This document shows, piece by piece, positions 1 to 6,414 of a stretch of 64,000 nucleotides of DNA. The stretch spans positions 1 through 64,000 of the forward strand of contig NZ_JACHNU010000001.1 of the NCBI RefSeq assembly GCF_014199525.1, read 5' to 3'. Every line of letters starts with the position of its first letter. Position 1 is the stretch's first letter. The position numbers and the translations under genes are program-made. The stretch is from Conexibacter arvalis. Its GTDB lineage: Bacteria; Actinomycetota; Thermoleophilia; Solirubrobacterales; Solirubrobacteraceae. A model generated the notes under the pieces. That model made no database searches. It worked only from the letters and a program-made list of their open reading frames with translations, and was not told the DNA's origin.

Positions 1-1
1 C

Positions 2-40
2 AGCACCTCCCCGACGACGCCGACCACGGCATCGTCTTAA
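2..40 (+). CDS. possible 3' end of a gene entering from the left
   Basis: A plus-strand frame open from the window edge stops with TAA at 38-40, encoding a Thr/Pro/Ser-rich tail. It is followed 13 bases later by a perfect hairpin at 54-84, as expected for the end of a transcription unit. Only 12 residues are visible, so the product cannot be named, and the other frames here are also open. The call rests mainly on the position of the terminator. Confidence 0.25.
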   Translation, partial: STSPTTPTTASS

Positions 41-53
41 AGCCCCCGGACAG

Positions 54-84
54 CACAAACCCCGGCCACAGGCCGGGGTTTGTG
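54..84. terminator. 14-bp perfect hairpin terminator
   Basis: Bases 54-67 are perfectly complementary to 71-84, with a 3-base ACA loop. The outer part of the stem is A/T-rich (CACAAA / TTTGTG), so the hairpin supplies a T-tract in either direction. It probably ends a gene entering from the left. Confidence 0.75.
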
Positions 85-484
85 CGACACCCTCTAACGC
101 GGGGGTTTCGTCGTTTCGGGCATCCGCCAGAATCGGCGGCAATCCGCGGGCATTTCGGGCACTAGTGCCTTTATTCCGGCCGATTGCCGTGGATGCTGTT
201 GGATTACGGCCGATTCGGCTGGCTGGCGGCGCCGGAAAGAGCGATCGTGGCCGCCCGTCCACAAGGTGGCCTCGGCGGCGTTGGAGCGCCCCGGGGCCTG
301 GCACCGAAGGTCTTGGCCCCTCGGGGCAGGCCGATCGTCCCGCATGCCGACGAGGCGTGCGCGCGCTCCCCTGCACTGATGCCGAACGAAGGCCGTCTCG
401 GTGCCGTCGACCGCTTAGGAGGCGACGACGATGCCGTACACCCTCACCCGCGAGCAACGCGATGCGCTGCACGCCGAGGCGATA
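85..484 (+). repeat. dispersed flanking repeat, copy A
   Basis: This stretch matches 24776-25176 over about 390 bases, and more weakly or partially 43442-43600 and 51009-51260. Shared landmarks are a G-run hairpin ending in TTTCGTCGTTTCGG, the palindrome GGCACTAGTGCC near 158-170, two CGGCCGATT motifs, and at the right end a strong ribosome site with the start of a small gene. In the other copies this sequence follows a tRNA 3'-end fragment. Here that fragment is missing and the repeat abuts the terminator at 54-84. Confidence 0.8.
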
Positions 485-508
485 ACCGAGCTGGCCGAGA
501 TCGGATAG
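431..508 (+). pseudogene. truncated N-terminal fragment of a small conserved gene
   Basis: An AGGAGG ribosome site at 417-422 precedes ATG 431. The 25-residue frame begins MPYTLTREQRDAL and stops at 506-508. The start resembles the opening of short hypothetical proteins I associate with this kind of actinobacterium (from memory, not checked). The copy at 25131 keeps the ribosome site and ATG but has lost the frame, so both look like 5' fragments carried with the flanking repeat. The sequence to the right of 508 is unrelated transposase debris, so the truncation coincides with that junction. Confidence 0.45.
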
Positions 509-650
509 CGGCCCACCCACTTGCGCGCGCAACGGACGCTGACCTCAGCCGCCTCGGCGGCCGAGGTCAGCGTCCATCCCTCCTCAACCACCCGCCCAAC
601 CAAACCCGACGCGCTTTCAGACTGAGCGCCGCGTTAGCGTGCAACCTCAT
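505..650 (-). pseudogene. N-terminal remnant of an IS481-type transposase
   Basis: Reading leftward from ATG 650, the frame gives MRLHANAALSLKARR. After a one-base frameshift it continues as GRVVEEGWTLTSAAEAAEVS and then RKWVGRY before ending in unrelated sequence near 505. This is the N-terminal helix-turn-helix of IS481-family transposases as I recall them. Only about 48 of roughly 320 residues remain and they are frameshifted, so the copy is dead. Confidence 0.65.
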
Positions 651-658
651 CCGGTGTC

Positions 659-701
659 CTCCTTGGACTGAGTCGCTTGGCAGCTCTCAGCCTCCAAGGA
701 G
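659..701 (+). other. inverted repeat masking a ribosome-binding site
   Basis: CTCCTTGG (659-666) pairs with CCAAGGAG (694-701), and CTGAG (668-672) with CTCAG (686-690). The right arm contains an AAGGAGG ribosome site followed by ATG 708 and a 9-codon frame ending at 737. The stem would hide that site. It lies between two transposase remnants, so it may equally be a leftover terminal structure of a mobile element. Confidence 0.35.
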
Positions 702-733
702 GCCCGGATGAACAACCTCCTCAGGAACTACAG

Positions 734-845
734 CTAGGTGTTGTGCCTCGGTCGGTTCTGAACGCGGCTGGTGGGTGGCCGAGAGCGAGCTGTGGTTGCG
801 GTCGTTGTTGTAGTGGTCGAGCCGCCCAGCACCGATCGCCAGCGC
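734..845 (-). pseudogene. C-terminal remnant of an IS481/IS3-type transposase
   Basis: One minus-strand frame reads LDHYNNDRNHSSL. After a frameshift a second reads RPPTSRVQNRPRHNT and stops at 734-736. Together they match the usual end of these transposases, where a YN..R.H..LGG.PP.SR motif precedes the stop. The fragment is joined to unrelated coding sequence at its right edge and lies back to front with the N-terminal remnant at 505-650, so two different insertions are likely. Confidence 0.55.
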
Positions 846-970
846 GTTGACCTCCGCGAGCCCAACCAGCTCCGGATCGTTGCCCGTCCGGCGCGCGAGC
901 CGGGAACCCGACGCCTCGCAGAACGCGATCCCGAACCGCAGCGCATGCGCCGTCCCGCGAACGCCTCGTG
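826..970 (-). pseudogene. internal fragment of an adenosine-specific kinase (DUF355-like)
   Basis: A minus-strand frame without a start codon reads RFGIAFCEASGSRLARRTGN, then DPELVGLAEVNALAIGAGRL, before running into transposase sequence. The order of FG(I/L)AF.EASG, GND.ELV.LA and NAL.IGAG is that of the adenosine-specific kinase family as I remember it. That family is about 160 residues; fewer than 50 remain, without ends, so this is a scar of a broken gene. Confidence 0.55.
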
Positions 971-1011
971 AGGATCAGAGCGTTGACCCGCCCGAGGGCA
1001 GAGCCTGTCGT

Positions 1012-1671
1012 TCACGGTGCGTGCGCCCCTTCCCCGTTGGTCTTGGATGATCCCCGACGGTCCATCCAGTCCCGGAGGTCCGTCATCGAGCGGACACCGC
1101 CCTGGGTCACGGCTTCGCAGATGAGGTACCCCGGCACGGTGTCGTCGTCCGTACCGTGCGTTCGGCTCGCGCGTTTCAGGGCGAGGATGGTCGCGCGGGA
1201 TTCGTCGCTCATGAGCGGTGCAAACCGGCGGAGATGCTCAAGGTCGGGCTGCCGCTCCGGTTCGTCGACGAACCACAGATCCGCAGCCCACAGCTTCTCG
1301 CTCGGCGCCATGATCTCGAGCCCCAGGTAGTAGCCGTCCGGGTATCGCGGATCGGTGTTCCACCGGCCGGTGTCATCCCGGATCACGACCTGGCGCACGT
1401 GCTCGTGCGTGACGAGATGCGCGCCCAGGCGGGCAATGCGTCCGATCGTCTTCTCGTTCAACGCGACGCATGTCGTGGTGATGTCGAGGTCCCGCCGATC
1501 GATCACCCCCAGGCCGGCCGCACCGACCACGACGGGCGCGCCGACGTTCTGCAGGCGACCCCAGAGATCCAGGCGTTCGCACATCGCACGCGCCTCCCGA
1601 ACGAGCCAGTTCGCCCGTTCCAGCAGATGCTCGGCCGGTGGCTCCGGCAGACGTTCTCCCATCGCTCCCAT
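1012..1671 (-). CDS. nucleotidyltransferase-like protein of unknown role
   Basis: The 219-residue protein has a glycine-rich GAAGLG motif near residues 50-55 followed by DLDI near 61-64, the spacing seen in minimal nucleotidyltransferase folds (G-G/S, then D-x-D). The rest is hydrophilic with no membrane segment. ATG 1671 was chosen because it lies 8 bases after the stop of the exporter gene, with an AGGG ribosome site in the gap; a longer in-frame start would run into that gene. It is the last gene of a three-gene minus-strand operon. A toxin or resistance role is possible, but the substrate cannot be read from the sequence. Confidence 0.6.
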   Translation of the reverse strand: MGAMGERLPEPPAEHLLERANWLVREARAMCERLDLWGRLQNVGAPVVVGAAGLGVIDRRDLDITTTCVALNEKTIGRIARLGAHLVTHEHVRQVVIRDDTGRWNTDPRYPDGYYLGLEIMAPSEKLWAADLWFVDEPERQPDLEHLRRFAPLMSDESRATILALKRASRTHGTDDDTVPGYLICEAVTQGGVRSMTDLRDWMDRRGSSKTNGEGAHAP

Positions 1672-1679
1672 CACCCTGT

Positions 1680-2321
1680 TCAGCTCTTGGCGGGGGAGAG
1701 CGCGAGAGTCGCACCCATGCCGACCAGCATCCCGCCGCCGGTCGCGCGCATCGTCGACATGCGCCGAGGCGACGTCGCGAACCACTGGCGCGCTGCGGAC
1801 GCCATCAGAGCCCAGCAGGCGTCGCAGGCAAGCGCGATCACCGTGAACACGAGCCCCAGGATCGCCATTTGCAGCACAACGGAGCCGTTGCCCGGGGTGA
1901 CGAACCGCGGGAGCACCGCCACGAAGAACACGATCGTCTTCGGATTCGTCACCCCCACGATGAAGCCCTCCCGCAGCACGCGCCAGGAGGATGTCGGTCT
2001 CTGGCCGAAAGCCGTCATCGCGCCGGTGTCCACGCGCCGATGCCGGATCGCCTGCACGCCCAGATACACGAGGTACCCCGCTCCGAGGAGCTTGATGATG
2101 AGGAACAGCTTGGCGGATTGCGCGACGATGGCGCCGAGCCCTACCGAGACGAGGAGCACCAGCGGCAGGCCGCCGAGCTCGTTGCCCAGCACGCTGATCA
2201 GCCCGCCCCGGCGTCCCAGCGCCAGGGAGCGGCCGATGACGAACAGCACGCTCGGTCCCGGCACCACGATCAGCACGAACGACATCACGGCGAACGCCAT
2301 GAGCGCCTGAACATCCGGCAT
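1680..2321 (-). CDS. LysE/RhtB-family amino acid or metabolite exporter
   Basis: The 213-residue protein has the LysE/RhtB layout: an N-terminal hydrophobic segment, the conserved VVPGPSVLFVIGRSLALGRR stretch at its end, and about five further membrane segments, with GVTNPKTIVFFVAVLP in the middle. Members export amino acids or small metabolites across the inner membrane by proton antiport. ATG 2321 overlaps the upstream stop as TGATG and has GGAGGAAG just before it, so it is translationally coupled to the FAD oxidoreductase. Together they may detoxify and expel a compound; the substrate is not deducible. Confidence 0.85.
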   Translation of the reverse strand: MPDVQALMAFAVMSFVLIVVPGPSVLFVIGRSLALGRRGGLISVLGNELGGLPLVLLVSVGLGAIVAQSAKLFLIIKLLGAGYLVYLGVQAIRHRRVDTGAMTAFGQRPTSSWRVLREGFIVGVTNPKTIVFFVAVLPRFVTPGNGSVVLQMAILGLVFTVIALACDACWALMASAARQWFATSPRRMSTMRATGGGMLVGMGATLALSPAKS

Positions 2322-3748
2322 CACTTCCTCCGTCTCTCCTCGCTTCGCCCAGGCCACCTGCGATGGTCTCGTCCTGTAGAGATGGGTCCGCGGGCGGGCC
2401 GCAGGATGTTGTCTAAGTCGACGCGGGTGACGAGGCTGGCGAGTCGCGGGAGGTCGGCGGGGTCATAGCAGTCGGCCAGCGGTGCAGTGGGCACGTTGTC
2501 GCCGAAGAGGAAGTTGCTGACGCGTCCGGTGGGTTCGATGCTCAGGGAGCGCAGGGTGCGGTCGTGCTCGGCCGCGGTCGCCACCGGATCGGTGGTGGGT
2601 GTGGGGGAGGTGACGATCCGGACCATGTAGCGGGCCGCCCGATTACCGATCGCATTGGCCGGGTCGGGTGCGGCGCTCATGCCGCCGCCGAGGTGGTGGA
2701 CGAACAGGAACGTGGGCACCGCTACGTCGTCTGAGAGGTGCGACAAGGGCCCGGACAGGGTGGAGGCACTGACCCCCATCGCTGCGATCGCGTCTCCTTG
2801 GAAGGCGTGGGGCCAGGTCGGCTCGTTGAATACCGTCGCCAGATCGGCAGCAGCGATGTCCGTGACGTTGTCGGCAGCCAACGGGAGACGGCGCAGTGGT
2901 TCGAGCGAGGTGGCGAGCGCTTCCGTGGAGTCCAGTGAGGTCACATAGATGGTCGCGGTGCGTTTGCCTCGAACGGCCTCGGGTAGGTCCGGGCTGTCGG
3001 GAAAGTTCTTCAATGACAGGAACGAACTCGTGGTGTCCGAGATGCCGGCGGTCCAGTCGAGGTAGCGCCCGACGACGTCAGCCCAGTCGTCGACGTCCAG
3101 CGTCAGCGCCCCCGCCCGGACCTTGGTGATCGGGAACAGTCGGAAGCGCAGCCGCGTGACGACGCCCAGGCTGGACGCTGCTCCTCGCGCCGCCCAGAAA
3201 AGCTCGGGATCACTCTCGGCGTCAAGCGTCCGTTGCCGCCCGTCGGGCGTCACAAGGTCGAGGTCCAGGACGTGATCGGCGGCGTATCCATATCGGCGGG
3301 ACAGCGGACTGATACCGCCACCGACCGTGTAACCCGCGGCCCCGACGGTGGCCGCAGTGCCGCTCAGCGGAGCAAGCCCATGACGAGCTGCTGCGGCGCC
3401 GACCTGACCCCAGGTTGCACCCGGGCCGATGTCGGCGATCTGTCGATCGGGATCGATGTGGACGCCGCTGAGCCGGTGTGTGCGGATCAGCACTCCGCCC
3501 TCACCTGAGGTTGCTCCATGGCCGGTGCTGATGGTCCGGAGCGGAATCCGGTGGCTCGCGGCATGTGCGACAGCACGGATGACGTCGTCGGTGTTCAATG
3601 GTTCGACGGTCACGTCGGGGCATATCGCGACGGCGGTCTGCATACCCCCAGCGCCCGACATCGGGCCCACCGAGACCGGCCCGGTTAAACCTCGCAAGCT
3701 GCGAGGCGACCATTCGCCCACGTTCACACTCCTCCCACATCGGTGCAC
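2321..3748 (-). CDS. FAD-binding oxidoreductase (PCMH/BBE type)
   Basis: The 475-residue protein belongs to the FAD-linked oxidase family that includes berberine-bridge-like enzymes. An N-terminal FAD domain carries STGHGAT (His near residue 77, the usual site of covalent FAD attachment) and ATVGAAGYTVGGGISPLSRR near residues 132-151. The C-terminus ends with the BBE-like LVTRVDLDNILRP. It oxidises alcohols or other small substrates with oxygen or another acceptor. The ATG at 3748 is kept because the GPV....G region before the FAD domain is normal for the family; a shorter start at residue 30 or 36 is possible. It is the first gene of a three-gene operon with an exporter and a nucleotidyltransferase-like protein. 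Confidence 0.8.
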   Translation of the reverse strand: MHRCGRSVNVGEWSPRSLRGLTGPVSVGPMSGAGGMQTAVAICPDVTVEPLNTDDVIRAVAHAASHRIPLRTISTGHGATSGEGGVLIRTHRLSGVHIDPDRQIADIGPGATWGQVGAAAARHGLAPLSGTAATVGAAGYTVGGGISPLSRRYGYAADHVLDLDLVTPDGRQRTLDAESDPELFWAARGAASSLGVVTRLRFRLFPITKVRAGALTLDVDDWADVVGRYLDWTAGISDTTSSFLSLKNFPDSPDLPEAVRGKRTATIYVTSLDSTEALATSLEPLRRLPLAADNVTDIAAADLATVFNEPTWPHAFQGDAIAAMGVSASTLSGPLSHLSDDVAVPTFLFVHHLGGGMSAAPDPANAIGNRAARYMVRIVTSPTPTTDPVATAAEHDRTLRSLSIEPTGRVSNFLFGDNVPTAPLADCYDPADLPRLASLVTRVDLDNILRPARGPISTGRDHRRWPGRSEERRRK

Positions 3749-3752
3749 ATCG

Positions 3753-4127
3753 TCAAGTGGTCGGCGGTGTGTCCTCGGGTGATGTGGAGCGGCTCGGTGC
3801 CTGCAGGCTCCAGATCCGTCCGTCAGGGTCGCGAATGGTCGCCATCTGGGTTCCGAAGTGCGTGGCTGCGAACGGATCGATCACGTCGATGATCGGCTCG
3901 GCCTCGAACCCGTCAGCGTCGTTGACCTTCAAGACCAATTGCGCGTCGGGCCGCTGGTCGCCCGGGACCTCGGCGATGAACACGGTTGGCCCGAGGCGGT
4001 GGCGGAACTGGCCGGAGTTGTGGTCAGTCTCGAACTCGAGCTCGAATCCCAGCGCCTGGAAGAACTTGGCCGACTTGCCCCAGTTGTGCGTGGTGAGGAA
4101 CACCGCCTCGATACCGTCGGTGGCCAT
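3753..4127 (-). CDS. VOC (glyoxalase/bleomycin-resistance fold) protein
   Basis: The 124-residue protein opens with IEAVFLTTHNWGKSAKFFQA and ends with TIRDPDGRIWSLQ, the two halves of a VOC fold with the usual DPDG..W.. end strand. VOC proteins are metal-dependent lyases, dioxygenases or drug-binding proteins; no specific member is recognisable. The start at 4127 follows an AGGGACGG ribosome site and lies one base after the stop of a ribbon-helix-helix gene, so the two form an operon. A role in resistance or in sequestering a small molecule under control of that DNA-binding protein is a reasonable guess. Confidence 0.75.
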   Translation of the reverse strand: MATDGIEAVFLTTHNWGKSAKFFQALGFELEFETDHNSGQFRHRLGPTVFIAEVPGDQRPDAQLVLKVNDADGFEAEPIIDVIDPFAATHFGTQMATIRDPDGRIWSLQAPSRSTSPEDTPPTT

Positions 4128-4128
4128 C

Positions 4129-4299
4129 TCAACCGTCCCTCCGTTCTGATCGTTGATCCGCGTGGGCGTTGCCCAGGTACGCCCGCAGTGCGTCTGCCAC
4201 CAACGCGGACAAGGAGATCTCCTCATCGATCGCGTGATGCTTGACCTGCTTGATCAACTCGACCGGCAGGTAGACATTGAACTGCTTCAAGTTGCCCAC
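4129..4299 (-). CDS. ribbon-helix-helix (CopG/ParD-like) DNA-binding protein
   Basis: A GTG start at 4299 opens a 56-residue frame. The N-terminal beta strand [19 protein letters not shown] and the helix pair [18 protein letters not shown] match a ribbon-helix-helix domain. Such proteins bind palindromes as dimers, often acting as autorepressors or antitoxins. A perfect 10-bp palindrome (4306-4315) lies seven bases before the start. The stop at 4129-4131 is one base from the VOC start, so this is a regulator plus one controlled gene rather than an obvious toxin-antitoxin pair. Confidence 0.75.
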   Translation of the reverse strand: MGNLKQFNVYLPVELIKQVKHHAIDEEISLSALVADALRAYLGNAHADQRSERRDG

Positions 4300-4305
4300 G
4301 CCACA

Positions 4306-4315
4306 ATGCTAGCAT
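4306..4315. promoter_or_regulatory. 10-bp palindrome, likely operator of the ribbon-helix-helix gene
   Basis: The sequence is ATGCTAGCAT, perfectly symmetric, seven bases upstream of the GTG at 4299. A TAGGAT hexamer overlapping it could be the -10 box on the minus strand. The size and position fit autoregulation by a ribbon-helix-helix dimer. Confidence 0.5.
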
Positions 4316-4352
4316 CCTATATCTCAAGCTGCCTAGCAGTTCTCTGGTGCCG

Positions 4353-4781
4353 TCACGTGGCCGCGACGACCGCCGACGCGGTCGCGCGCAGCACGACCTC
4401 GCCGGTCTGTCGCGTGACGGTCAGCGACAGCCGCGCGACCGGCAGCCCCTCGCCCGGCTCGACCGCGTCGACGCGGCCGTCGAGCGACAGCACGTCGCCG
4501 GGCCACACCTGGCCGGTGAAGCGCACCGTGTAGGAGCGCACGTTGTCCGGTCCGACCCAGCGGGCCAGCCGCGTGCCGAGCATGCCCGCGTGCAGCATCC
4601 CCATGCCGAAGACCGACGGTCTCCCTGCGGCGCGGGCCAGTTCGTCGTCGTGATGGAGCGGATTGAAGTCGCCGCCGGCGCCGGCGTAGCGGACGAAGTC
4701 GGTCCGTGTGAGCGGCCCGACGACCTCGGTGGGCATCTCGTCGCCCGCGGCGAGCGCGACGGGCGCGGCCGGGAGGGTCAC
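4353..4781 (-). CDS. MaoC-like (R)-hydratase subunit, C-terminal type
   Basis: The 142-residue protein has the hot-dog hydratase signature: DFVRYAGAGGDFNPLHHDDE, then FGMGMLHAGMLG, then YTVRFTGQVWPGD. The FNPLHHD region holds the Asp/His pair of (R)-specific enoyl-CoA hydratases. GTG 4781 overlaps the stop of the preceding gene (GTGA). That neighbour is the other half of a MaoC pair, and such pairs form heteromeric hydratases that accept bulky acyl-CoAs. It is the last gene of the 14-gene catabolic operon, acting in the beta-oxidation steps. Confidence 0.85.
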   Translation of the reverse strand: MTLPAAPVALAAGDEMPTEVVGPLTRTDFVRYAGAGGDFNPLHHDDELARAAGRPSVFGMGMLHAGMLGTRLARWVGPDNVRSYTVRFTGQVWPGDVLSLDGRVDAVEPGEGLPVARLSLTVTRQTGEVVLRATASAVVAAT

Positions 4782-5236
4782 GCCGCCCCCGTCTCGATCA
4801 GCGTGTCGCGCCGCCGGACGACCGGCTCCGCGTGCTGGTTCGTGAACTCCGTCTCGATCGCGACGAAGGTCATCGTGCCCCCGCGTCTGCCTTCGCGTCT
4901 GCTCACGCCGGCGACGCGGGCGACGGCCGTCAGCTCGTCGCCGACCCGCACTGGCGCGAGGTACTCCCACGCCACCTCGCCGTGCAGCAGCCGCCGCGCG
5001 TCGATGCCGATCGCGGTCACGTCGGCGAGCGGGCCGCCCGCGCGCCAGTGGTCGACCAGAGCCGTGACCGTCGGCGGCACCGGCAGCTGCGCGAGTCCCG
5101 CGGCGGTCGCCGCTCCTCTGTCGTGCCAGGCCGGGTCCTCTTCGTGCAGCGCGCGTGCGAGCTCGGCGAGCTTTCCCCGTTCGACCGGGAACCGGATGGT
5201 GCTCAGCTCCATGCCCTCGATCGCCGGATCGATCAT
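4778..5236 (-). CDS. MaoC-like hydratase subunit, N-terminal type
   Basis: The 152-residue protein matches the N-terminal hot-dog domain of MaoC/FAS1-type dehydratases: IRFPVERGKLAELARAL near the start, then PVPPTVTAL, RRLLHGEVAWEYLAPVRVGD and TFVAIETEFTNQ. It lacks the N-P-x-H motif of its neighbour, as expected for the non-catalytic partner of a heteromeric hydratase. ATG 5236 overlaps the upstream stop (ATGA), and the downstream gene overlaps in turn, so the three are tightly coupled. Confidence 0.85.
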   Translation of the reverse strand: MIDPAIEGMELSTIRFPVERGKLAELARALHEEDPAWHDRGAATAAGLAQLPVPPTVTALVDHWRAGGPLADVTAIGIDARRLLHGEVAWEYLAPVRVGDELTAVARVAGVSRREGRRGGTMTFVAIETEFTNQHAEPVVRRRDTLIETGAA

Positions 5237-5580
5237 CGCCGCCGCTCCACGACGTCGCGCGCATGGGCGCTCTGCCGATACGCGCGCGTGACGAACGTGA
5301 CGTCGGCGGTGAACGGACCGAAGCCCCGGACTGCGGCCAGCTCCGGGCTGTCGAGCGCCTCCGGTCCCGCGATGCCGTAGAGCGTCAGGAACGGCGTCCC
5401 GTCCTCGGCCGGCACGCCGAGGTAGCGCCGGCCCCAGCGGAATCCCGGGCAGGCGAGCACCTCGGGCAGGTGGACCTCGTCGTACCAGCGGTCGAACTCC
5501 ACTCGGTCGGCCGCGGCGGCGAGCGTGCCGTTCACGGCCATGATCCACTCGTCCAGCGGCGCGGATGCGTCTCTCTGCAT
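5233..5580 (-). CDS. EthD/NIPSNAP-like dimeric alpha-beta barrel protein
   Basis: The 115-residue protein contains EFDRWYDEVHLPEVLACPGF followed by GRRYLGV and a closing LYGIAGPEAL strand, the pattern of small ferredoxin-fold proteins related to EthD. Such proteins often help cytochrome P450 or ring-modifying pathways, and their chemistry is poorly known. It resembles the two half-repeats of the protein at 19343-20041, which shares the WYDE.HLPELLANPGF motif, so both operons of this locus use the same fold. Coupled by ATGA overlap to the MaoC gene. Confidence 0.65.
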   Translation of the reverse strand: MQRDASAPLDEWIMAVNGTLAAAADRVEFDRWYDEVHLPEVLACPGFRWGRRYLGVPAEDGTPFLTLYGIAGPEALDSPELAAVRGFGPFTADVTFVTRAYRQSAHARDVVERRR

Positions 5581-5610
5581 GGTGCGTCTCCTCTTTCGCG
5601 CGTCGGCCGG

Positions 5611-6381
5611 TCAGGCCGCCATTCCGAACTGGATGCCGCCGTTCACGTTCAACACCTGGCCGGTGACGTAGTCGCTCCACGGCGAGCAGAGGAAGCCGAT
5701 CGCGCTGGCCGCCTCCTGGACCGTGCCGGGCCGCCCGAGCGACACTGCCGACGCGAGCCCGGCCCGGGCCTGCTCAGGGATCGCGGCGCTCAGCCGGGTC
5801 TCGATCAACCCGAACGCGACCGCGTTGACGTTGACGCTGAAGCGACCCCACTCCTTCGCCAACGTCTTGGTGAGGCCGACGACACCGGCCTTCGCGGCCG
5901 CGTAGTTGGCCTGTCCTGCGTTGCCCATCGTGCCGGCGCCGGAGCTGACGTTGACGACCTTGCGCATGACCTCGCGGCCTTCCGCTCGCTCGCGCTTGGC
6001 CGGCTCGCGCAGGTGCGGCGCCGCGGCCCGGAGCACGCGGAACGGGACGACCGTGTGGATGTCGAGCATCGCCTGGAACGCGTCGTCGTCGAGCTTGTGC
6101 AGCGGCGCGTCGCGCGTGTAGCCGGCGTTGTTGACGACGACGTCGAGCCGACCGAAGGCGTCGATCGCCGTCGCGACGAGCGCCTCCGGTTCGCCGTCGC
6201 GCGTCAGGTCCCCGGCGTGGACCGTCACCTCGCCGTCGATCGACGCGGCCGTGGCGCGCGCCGCGTCCGCGTCGACGTCGCTCAGCACCACCCGCGCCCC
6301 GCCGCTCGCCAGCAGCTCAGCGGTGGCGGCGCCGATGCCGCGCGCCCCGCCGGTCACGATCGCCGTCTTGCCTTCGAACAT
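5611..6381 (-). CDS. short-chain dehydrogenase/reductase (3-oxoacyl reductase type)
   Basis: The 256-residue classical SDR has TGGARGIGAAT (residues 10-20), NNAG, a catalytic Ser in VNVSSGAGTMG, YAAAK, and the C-terminal DYVTGQVLNVNGG. It interconverts a hydroxyl and a ketone with NAD(P)H; in this operon the likely substrate is a 3-hydroxyacyl-CoA or ring alcohol. The interval to the next gene downstream is 30 bases and contains an AGGAG-type site. Confidence 0.85.
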   Translation of the reverse strand: MFEGKTAIVTGGARGIGAATAELLASGGARVVLSDVDADAARATAASIDGEVTVHAGDLTRDGEPEALVATAIDAFGRLDVVVNNAGYTRDAPLHKLDDDAFQAMLDIHTVVPFRVLRAAAPHLREPAKRERAEGREVMRKVVNVSSGAGTMGNAGQANYAAAKAGVVGLTKTLAKEWGRFSVNVNAVAFGLIETRLSAAIPEQARAGLASAVSLGRPGTVQEAASAIGFLCSPWSDYVTGQVLNVNGGIQFGMAA

Positions 6382-6414
6382 CGTGGTCCTTCCGTGTCAG
6401 ACGTTTCCGCGAGC

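Noticed and set aside
153-172. The palindrome GGCACTAGTGCC as a separate operator
   Set aside because: It recurs only as part of the four-copy flanking repeat and is altered in copy C, so it is reported with the repeat rather than as a regulatory site.
708-737. A nine-residue leader peptide gene
   Set aside because: A good ribosome site is present, but no regulated gene follows and the region is transposase debris; kept only as a weak structural observation.
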